A stretch of 64,000 bases of DNA. Origin: Dactylellina haptotyla (taxonomy: Eukaryota; Ascomycota; Orbiliomycetes; Orbiliales; Orbiliaceae). The translations under genes and the position numbers were made by a program. The stretch is from assembly GCA_031310005.1 (NCBI GenBank), contig CM062379.1, positions 310,001 to 374,000 on the forward strand, in the 5' to 3' direction. The notes under the pieces are model-generated. The model saw nothing but the letters and a program-made list of their open reading frames with translations, had not been told where the DNA came from and ran no database searches. Positions 56,129 to 64,000 of the stretch are shown here, piece after piece. The first letter of the stretch is position 1; every line of letters begins with the position of its first letter.

Positions 56129-57249
56129 TTCACTTTTACGGATTATACAAGGTAGATGTCGAATTCTTACACCCCCAAAAAAAAAGAGCTAGGAACGACA
56201 CAAGCCTTGTTTTCTCCTTTTTTTAATACTTTTACTATTAGATGATATGGAGGAACTAGAATGTATCCACCGCATCATATCATGTTTACTAGTCGAACTG
56301 TAGCTTAGCATTCTAAGCTGACAAGAATTAAAAGCATCGACAACTTGGTCTTACCCGACATTCTCTCCGAAAAACATCAAGAAAAACCAAAGATTGTAGA
56401 GCCATCCGAGGTTCAGTTTCAAGACCCGTCACAAGGCTCCCCGAGGCTACCAAGCTAGTTGAGAAGGTTGCCTTCTGCAATGTATACAGACCCGCAACAC
56501 AACAGCCCCCAAAATCCAACATACTATTGGTAACGTTATCACTCCGACCCCAAGTGGGGCTCTGTCCCACCGCCAACGTGATACAACATCGGGAGAATGC
56601 ATGGATGGGTAGTAATACTAGGTGGGGATGGTTGGGCTTTCAAGATCTAACCCGGGCAACCTGCTGCCAGGGTTCCTAGTCCAGATTCCCGTCCTATAGG
56701 TCGGCCGGAATATAAGGCCACAGGATCGTGCACGATTTTGTGGAAGGGATGTCTAAGATCTAACGTTTTAAAGATCATGTGTTGAACTCTAAATTCAGGT
56801 ACGACGTGGATACTTCTCGGTCTCGTAAATAGAGTTTGGATATATTTCTCGAAGAGAAATATTAAGATTATCGAGACTCTGTAAGTCGTATCAGCGCAAA
56901 GAGGGTAAATTTGCAAACTTAACTTGCATATAATATAGACACATTTGTACGTACCCTCTTTGCCATAGATCTGATACTCGCTACCATGTCTTGCGTCGCT
57001 GATAGCAACAGAGACAAACTTTTAGCACTTATAATATAAGTTCCCTCCCTTGATCACGACACCATAGATTCTAGTTACTATATAACCTAAGCTCCACTAG
57101 CAGCTCTTTCAACTATCAAGAACCCTAGTGCGAGAAACGAGACTAGCTAATACCAACAACCGTTGCCAAAATCTCAATTTATATCTCGTACATTAAATTC
57201 GCATCGAAAATATATTTATATTTTAACCGATCTAAACCCTTAATTCAAC
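56129..57249. other. Intergenic, no supported gene
   Basis: 1.1 kb; short ORFs only (for example 56647-56916 minus). A TATA-like TATATAA occurs at 57079 before the next gene. Confidence 0.5.
57079..57085 (+). promoter_or_regulatory. TATA-like box before the 57250 gene
   Basis: TATATAA about 165 nt upstream of the ATG at 57250. Confidence 0.4.
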
Positions 57250-57895
57250 ATGGACAAGCAAGACCGCAACCGAACCTGGCAAACCGAATCATCCAAAATG
57301 CTATACGACCAAATGACCAACATATCCATGTGGGGCCCCACCGAGCCAGACCTCAGCAACTATGCCGATAGTGACAATTCAGTGTACGAACCTGAGATGC
57401 TCAGATTCTCAGTTCGCTCAGATAACCCTATGAACATCGTCCAGTTTATCCGCTGGGCGACCCTTCTACACGCCACGACCACCGAACTCCTCCGCGGCTG
57501 TACGCCAGAGGATAATTGCACGATCTCACTCTACTCGATTATGAAAGGGGCGCTGGAATATGCTGTTCTCCTGGTATTAGGATACTACCTTCAAAGATGC
57601 CGAGTGAGCAAGTATAAGTGGCTTTGTGGAGCAATCGCCCTCACTATCTTTACTGGTAAGTTCTTAGAGAAAGCTATGAAGATAGAGTTTGACGACATTA
57701 TTATTCTGACTACGGGGATTGAGTGTAGGCTTTGTCAACCAGCCTTGGTCGAACCCGATATACTTCACTTTGACCATTCTTGACCTGACCAAGTCCGCCT
57801 GTCAATATTTCGAAGTTCTGGGGTATAATGGGAATATGAACGAACACTGGCAGTTCGAATTTAATTTTAAGTGGTACTACCCGGTTGAGGATTGA
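57250..57895 (+). CDS. Small two-TM protein, unknown function
   Basis: Two exons, 57250-57655 and 57729-57895 (GTAAGT...TAG, phase 1), 190 residues. The uninterrupted ORF to 57783 was rejected because the spliced frame continues cleanly to a stop at 57893-57895 and gives a better-balanced protein. Hydrophobic segments are at about residues 99-115 (ALEYAVLLVLGYYL) and 124-138 (WLCGAIALTIFTGF); the N-terminal 80 residues are polar and the C-terminus is soluble (NMNEHWQFEFNFKWYYPVED). No known family. It may be a lineage-specific membrane protein. Confidence 0.6.
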
Positions 57896-58252
57896 ACTTT
57901 GGATGGTGTTCTGGTCTGTGAAAATTAGAACTCCTAATATCAGTCTTAGTAATGCTTTCTACAGACTTGGACTGGTGTTTCAGCGTGCTGGTTTCTCTTT
58001 CCTACTATCTTTCCTGAACAAACAATATAAATAAGTAAATAAATATTTGAAATATCTTATGCCAATGTGTTATATCTCTCCCTCGTTGTTGAAACCCTCT
58101 AGACAGTAATATTTGTAGGTTTATAATTACATACATGGCTAGCGCTATTTCATATAGCCTCGACTAGATCAAAGCATCCTTAAATGTTAACCGGGTGGAT
58201 AATGCAGGGTACTTGCACTATGGCGATGCATTAAAATCAAACTCATCGTAAA
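57896..58252. other. Intergenic, convergent ends
   Basis: Short AT-rich interval between the 3' ends of the 57250 gene and the NLR gene. Nothing seen. Confidence 0.6.
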
Positions 58253-61200
58253 CTAAATATAAAATTGAAATGGGTGAACTCGGTCGCTGGTCTCAACGAA
58301 TACTCGAGTGGTGTGATCCCGTCTGCCGGGCCGGCCGGCACTAGCTCGGATCGAAACCAAGGATTTATCTACGATAATTCCATTTGGGAGAGCTATAATC
58401 GACGTCTTCTTGGGCTTCTCCACGAATGTTTCAGGCAGTGTTATTGTTACAGCTACCGCTCTGCGAACCATGTCATGATTACTATCAAGACAATAACTTC
58501 CAGCTCCCAAACATTCCGAGCATATATCTAAACCCGCAAACAAGCAGATTGAGCAGTGGCGGTACATACCACCTTGAGGGATCACAGAAAAACAGACAAT
58601 GCAGTCGATAGGATTCTTCTTAGAAAGACGTGCCGAAATCGTGCTCTCTTTGTTCGAATCTAGATCTGAATATGTATATGTGCCTCTTTCGCAATACGCA
58701 TTATCTAATAGCTGTGCAACCTCGACTCGACCTTTTAGCTTTGTCCAATACAGAGCATCCCGGCCGCGAGTGTCTGGAATGTCTAGTTGTGTTTCTTCCT
58801 GACAGATAAATAGGCGTATTACGTCGGTCATGCCCAGCCTTGCAGCCGCGGATAGCGGAGTCACACCATAGGAATCGCGAGAGTTACAGTCTGCCTTCCC
58901 AGTTGCTAGAAGCATTTGCGAGACTATTTTATGACCGTTTTTTGCAGCATTGAAAAGTGGTGTTCGACCTAAGGCGTCTTTCGAATCCACTTCGATACCC
59001 CTAGTCGCAAGTAACAGTCTGACAATACTTTCATACCCATTTCCAGCGGCATGCCACAAAGGCGTTTGACCGTCCAAATTCTTGGAATTGACTTCGATTC
59101 CTTCCGTGCTGAGGAGTATATCGACAATCTCTTCATGGCCTTCACTCGCTGCAACTGATAGCGCGGAATACCCCGATAGTGCTTTTGAGTTGACTTCGAT
59201 TCCCTTAGTGGCGAGTAGCAGTTTGGCAACATCTTTATGGCCACGATACGAGGCTAGCCATAGTGCTGTCGTATAATAGTTATTGCTCAAGTTAATATCT
59301 ATCTCTTCAGATTTAAGCAGTGATCTGACAATCTCTACATATCCTTCAGACGCGGCTTTCATTAATGGCGTCGCACCCAGTTCGTCTCGAGAGTTGACTT
59401 CCACATCTTTGTTAAGTAGTAGATCGCAAGAACTTTCGCATCCGTATACGGCTGCTGCGGCAAGCGGCGAGTTTCCCCGTGCGTCTTTTGAGTCCGCTTC
59501 TGCGCCGTATTCCAGTAGCAAGGATAAAACTGCTTTGTTTACAACGGATGTAGTTTTCTTAGGGTTAGCAGCAGCCCATAGTAGTGCTGTCCCCTTGCCA
59601 TTATCTCTTGCGTGTATGTCAGCTCCGTTATCAAGTAGCCATCTTATAGTTTCAACACACCCAGAAACTGCGGCATAATGGAGAGCCGTGCTCCCATCGC
59701 GATTTTTTGTGGTGACATCAACTCCCCTGTTGAGCAGTAACTCCGCGACTGACTCATGTTTATGTATCGATGTTAGAGACAACATTGTCATACCAACGGC
59801 GTCACTACAATCCGTATCTGCCCCTTTAGCTAACAGAAGCTTAATAATCGTCGAACTAATATTTTTATTCAGCATAGCGATACAAATCACGGAAATGCCT
59901 TGGTTGTCTTTGGCATTCACGTCAGCACCGCTGTCAAGCAACATTTTCACCATCTTTTCATCCGTGTAAGCCCCAACGACGGCATAATATAGGGGTGTGA
60001 AGCCATGACTGCTTCGAGCATTAGGGTCAGCTTTATTATTAAGTAGGAGACGAGCGGTCTCCTTGCAACTACTCTGATGTTGAGAGTCGGTAGCCAGGTG
60101 GAGCGCTGTCAGGCCGCTTGCTTCTCGGAAGTAGCCACCTGCGCCTATCCACTCTCTCTTCCCTTCCCCAAATGGTCGAAAAATCGGTCGAAGGCCATGA
60201 CTTCTCGAATCGACGATGGCTCCTTCGGCTAGAAGAAGTTCAACTACTCTGAAATTGCCGACGCTGGCAGCCCAGTGGAGAGGGGTGTTATCACTTGAAG
60301 CTAGTTCGCTCTCACATGTGATATTAATGTTCGCTCCCCTGTCTAACAAAAGCTTTACAACTGCTGTACCACCGTGTATTGCAGCCATATTTAGTGGTAT
60401 TAGGTATGAATTCCATTCTAAGTCGACCCCCTTATCAAGCAACAGACGCACTATATTCGTGTGCCCTTCGAATGCCGCCCGACATAATACCTTGCGACTG
60501 TTTTCGATGACCAGTTCGGAATCCCAATTTATTTTGGAGTGTGTATCAAGTAGTATTTGTAGTAGAAATTGGTCGCCTTTGCCCGCCATTCTGCAAATTT
60601 CTTCCCGAGTACTTTTGGATGCATCAGGAGATAGGGTAAAAATTACACCAGACTCAGTAAGTAATTGCATGACGGCTGCGTATCCCTCGAATCCGACTCG
60701 ACGTAATGCCGTTCGGCATCCTGCATCTCGACGCAATGCCTTACGGAAGCTATCGTCTTCCCTATCGGGAGCCTCAAGTAACATGCTGACAATAGTCTCG
60801 TGGCCGTTCATGGCAGCATAAAAAAGAGGTATGAATCCATCGGAGTCTCTCAAATGAGCGTCCTTTACTTCTTTGAGAAGAAACTCCACGATCATCTGAA
60901 TACCGAAATACGCTGCTAAGTGTAAGCTTGTCATGAACTTTGGAGTATCTCCGATGTGGTCTTGGCTTGAATCTTCATTCGCCATCAGCACTTGGCTCGA
61001 TGCTTCTAGGTTTGGGGTGCGTTGGATAAAGTCTATAAATTCTGGACGCAGCACTCGCGCTTCTCGCGCATGATGCCCCCAGTTATGTGCCGCATAGTTA
61101 TAAAATGGATTTTTTCGAAGACGCTCATCAAATACGTCTTGCGTATTACACCTTCCACATTCAAATTCCTTGAAAGATAGATAAGCAACACAGCTGGTAG

Positions 61201-63541
61201 CGATCCGGGCTTCAGAATCGACAAACCATCTTTTACCCATCTGGTCAAAGTACTCCTGAGTGGTTTGATGGACTAACCGCACGACTTTGCTTTGAGTATC
61301 AATAATGACTAGACCCGCACAAATAGAGCCTATCGTCTCAGGAGTAGGGATGAACTCCTGGTTCAATTCTCGATCACCAGGCTTAATTGTGACGGCGTGC
61401 TGGAGCTCGATTGTGGAAAGGACTCTCTTCGCATGAACAAGCCAGGCTAGAATCTCTTTGGCCAGTTCTCGGTTACCTCTTCCCTGATTTTCGATCCGTT
61501 TCATCGCTTGATTGTAAGTTTCCTCGATTCCGGAGGGTAGGCTTTGTAAGGCCAATTTCAAGTTTCCAACGGTAGGCTCTCCAGCTAGGGTATCGATGTG
61601 TAGAGGAGCGAGAAGAAACCTGGCTTAAAATCAAAATTAGGGACTACACCAGCTAGTTCACTGGGGGAGCAAAACACGCACATTCCCTTCACAAGCTTAG
61701 TTATTGTCGCTGTGATTTGATCCTGCAGGTTCGGGTTGGTGAGGACAAACGATGGGAGTCTTTCCATTTGACCGGCAAGATACGTCTTGACATCCTGGTC
61801 TATGGCGCGGATCTCTAGAGACGGGCTGGTCTCAAACCTCTTGACGATCTCTGGTATAATTCTTGAGGTTACGAAAAGATTCGTGCTGATATTTGCGTCG
61901 GTTTGGAATTTAAATAAGATATTTATCAACCTTGGGCAGCAGCTAGTTTCAGATTCTTGGCATTCGTCCAAAGCGTCGAAAATGATAAAAATTCTTGAAT
62001 ATAACGTAGCAACGGAGTGTAGAGCTTTCATAATCGTTTCAAGTGATGGCCGTGTCTGAGTCTGATGGAATTGCTGGTATAGTGATGTAACCTCGCTGGG
62101 CATAGATTGCTGTGCTCTCGCCAATTGCTTTAGAATATTTACCATTAGATTTTCGACACTCTGCTCCGATTGTCGTCGAAAATCGCAATAAACATAAGCA
62201 ATTCCAATTTTAACATCGTCTTTGAACTTCTTGAAAAGTTCGTTGATGACAATGGAAGTTATGATGGTTTTTCCAGCACCGGGAATTCCAGGACAGAAAA
62301 GAGTCTCTTTTTCGGTTTCTATCCATATTTGGAATTGCGTTGAATCTAGAAACCATTGACCAGTTTCTTGAAAGCGTTTGTTGGTATAATCGCTATGCTG
62401 TAGGCTGTAGTCAACTGGCGTAAGCCAATTCAAGATTCTAATGTCATCCTCGTTTTCCATCCTCAACTGCATGTTATCCACTTTCGTGTCGATTACTGAT
62501 ATGGTGTTCAAAACTAACGTCGATATTTCAATAGTTAGTGTGATATAACGAATTGATGTGAGTATGGGAATACTAACCATCAGAAATCACTTCTAATACC
62601 TTTCTCTCAGCTTCGAGCTTACTAGTAGGAATTAGCTTCAGAATATCCTTTGCATATGCACTCGCCAATAGTGCTGCATATCCTTGCCACTCTTTACTCT
62701 TATGCGAGTCCGAGTAGTCGCATATTCCGCGAATAACTAAGCATGGGAAGTGGTTCATTAACCCGGCAGCTTCCATTTCGAAACATAAAACATCTTTCTC
62801 AGCTGAAAGCTTATCCCGGATTAAGGCATGCTTCATCAACTGATTTCCAGATGCGATTATGCCGCAGTGAATTGCTGGATTGTCGTCGTACTCGTCGCGC
62901 TCGGGTCTTACCACCAAATCTGACGCGCTTTGGCTACAGCTATCCCCGCAAGATGAACTATGAACAATGTCTGATTTGAATAGCCTGTCGCTCTCTGGCG
63001 GCGGCCGCTTAAATCGCTTCCGTAGTCGCGGGTTTTTCTTCAACACTCCATCCACGGCATCCTGGAGCTGATGTCCCTTCCTTTCATATTGGGCCCTTAT
63101 TCCGCTCACCGCAGTGCGCAGAATCATCGGAGCTTGGTCCAAAACCCTAGTCGGCTCGAAGTCCTCATCCTGTATTGTCTTGCCAAAATCGTACTGAAAT
63201 ACCCCAGAAGCGCCGACAACAATATCCCCTAGACGAACATCGTGCTCTTTGCTCGGAGCTCCACCACCAATTCCAACTAGTAAACCTATTCTGATATTGG
63301 GAAAGCTATGTAGCATATCTCTGGCAACGCTCGCGGCGGTGGCCGTTCCATATTCGCCACCCGGCAGAACCGCGATAACAACATTGTGATTGCCGATTTT
63401 ACCCAGCGTGTAATTGTTATTATCATGAGCAGCGACATGCTCGGGCAGGTCATGCTCTTCATCCAGAAACTCCTGCGCGGCAATATACTCGGTGCCTATC
63501 GCGCAAATCCAGCCGACACTGTATAAATCAGGACTCGACAT
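58253..63541 (-). CDS. NOD-like receptor: PNP-NACHT-ankyrin repeats-ZZ zinc finger
   Basis: Three exons: 63541-62578, 62513-61682, 61619-58253; 1720 residues, all phases consistent. Residues 8-310 form a purine/uridine phosphorylase (PNP_UDP_1) domain with VGIGGGAP, the substrate loop FEMEAAG and [16 protein letters not shown] NTPase follows (about 390-600) with Walker A GIPGAGKT at 397-404, Walker [10 protein letters not shown], then the helical region [19 protein letters not shown] that follows NACHT in fungal NLRs. About 21 ankyrin repeats (about 827-1560) follow, the last ones nearly uniform. A C-terminal ZZ-type zinc finger (about 1603-1650) shows CIVC, CSIC, CSEC spacing and a terminal His. 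Such proteins act in fungal self/non-self recognition (heterokaryon incompatibility, cell death). Typical order is effector-NTPase-sensor, so the PNP is the likely effector and the repeats the sensor. Confidence 0.9.
58748..61035 (-). repeat. Ankyrin-repeat block of the NLR
   Basis: Around 21 repeats of 33-38 residues. Repeats 16-19 share the pattern LLAT-x-GIEVNSK and TPL/SAL-x-x-AA-x-GH and are clearly more alike than the earlier ones, suggesting recent duplication or gene conversion within the array. Confidence 0.75.
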
Positions 63542-64000
63542 ATTTCGTCCTAGACAATACTTCTCCCAAGTCTCGAGGCAGCCAAATTTGTTTCTGTGTT
63601 GGAGGGATTTTATGGCCTCCGATGTGCAGATGAATCTGTGAAGGCAAGCGAAGCTCGAACTCTAGATATAGTATCGTTGTTCCTGACGCATTGTTTGCCA
63701 GTGTTGTAATTGTCCGAAGTTTAAGTGAAAGTAATGAAATAAGGTCTAACACGTTGACGAACTGGTCGTGCACGTCAGAAGAGACTTATCCAGCTAAATA
63801 TAATTTGCCTTCTCGATAGAAAGTTGAAATTATAATGGAGGATCTGTATCTAGATGCGCGTATTTGTTGGTGGAGAAACTCGTTAGAGGCAGCGAGATTC
63901 CGGGCCGACATCGTACCGAAAATTGATAGCCTCACCCGACGACAGCCACACTTATACGCATATAATAGAAATTCCGTATCCATAATGGAATAAATACCTT
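63542..64000. other. Upstream region of the NLR
   Basis: Minus-strand leader and promoter side of the receptor, with one real upstream ATG ORF of 65 codons (63983-63786) that may be a uORF. Nothing else seen at the window edge. Confidence 0.45.

Noticed and set aside
1-64000. CRISPR arrays, rRNA, bacterial operons, plasmid origins
   Set aside because: None seen; the sequence is eukaryotic with spliceosomal introns.

Overview
The window is nuclear DNA of a filamentous ascomycete (Pezizomycotina). Genes carry short introns (about 50-160 nt) with GTANGT-type donors and CTAAC-like branch points. The gene families are typically fungal: Zn2Cys6 factor, Clr5-domain proteins, CBM1-bearing oxidase, DHA2 drug/H+ antiporter, PNP-NACHT-ankyrin NLR. 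Spacing is loose, with gaps of 1-7 kb. I cannot fix the class from sequence alone; an Orbiliomycetes-like or Leotiomycetes-like genome would fit, but that is a guess. Exon limits were worked out by hand by matching reading phase across GT/AG borders, and nearly every model closes in frame.

Layout. 0-5 kb: an F-box-like gene with a reading-frame break, a small intronless and probably strongly expressed protein of unknown function, and a clear three-exon F-box protein on the minus strand. 6-8.4 kb: a secreted AA7 oligosaccharide oxidase with an N-terminal cellulose-binding CBM1 and a Thr-rich linker. 11-13.3 kb: a DUF2439 protein related to Mte1/Dbl2/ZGRF1 (recombination and D-loop processing). 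14.9-24.4 kb: a membrane-anchored paraoxonase-like lactonase/arylesterase, a cytochrome P450 interrupted by one in-frame stop, and a 14-TM DHA2 transporter. 27.2-35.5 kb: a Zn2Cys6 transcription factor, a GNAT acetyltransferase and a TauD-type Fe(II)/2-oxoglutarate dioxygenase.

35.5-42.3 kb is a gene-poor stretch. 42.3-47.5 kb holds two tandem Clr5-domain paralogues, one with a damaged or newly spliced segment. 48-56 kb is housekeeping: electron-transfer flavoprotein beta subunit, a divergent 149-residue calmodulin-like protein, an Acinus-like SAP/RSB RNA-processing protein, and a small acidic-tailed protein of unknown function. 57-58 kb has a small two-TM protein. 58.3-63.5 kb is a 1720-residue NOD-like receptor: nucleoside-phosphorylase domain, NACHT, about 21 ankyrin repeats, C-terminal ZZ-type zinc finger.

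The genes do not form one pathway. The lactonase, P450 and transporter lie together but no polyketide, peptide or terpene backbone enzyme is present, so I do not call a biosynthetic cluster. The most interesting items are the NLR with its homogenised ankyrin block, the CBM1-AA7 oxidase with a 12-nt exon, the Clr5 pair with a possible coding-to-intron conversion, and the calmodulin-like gene whose first exon is only ATG.
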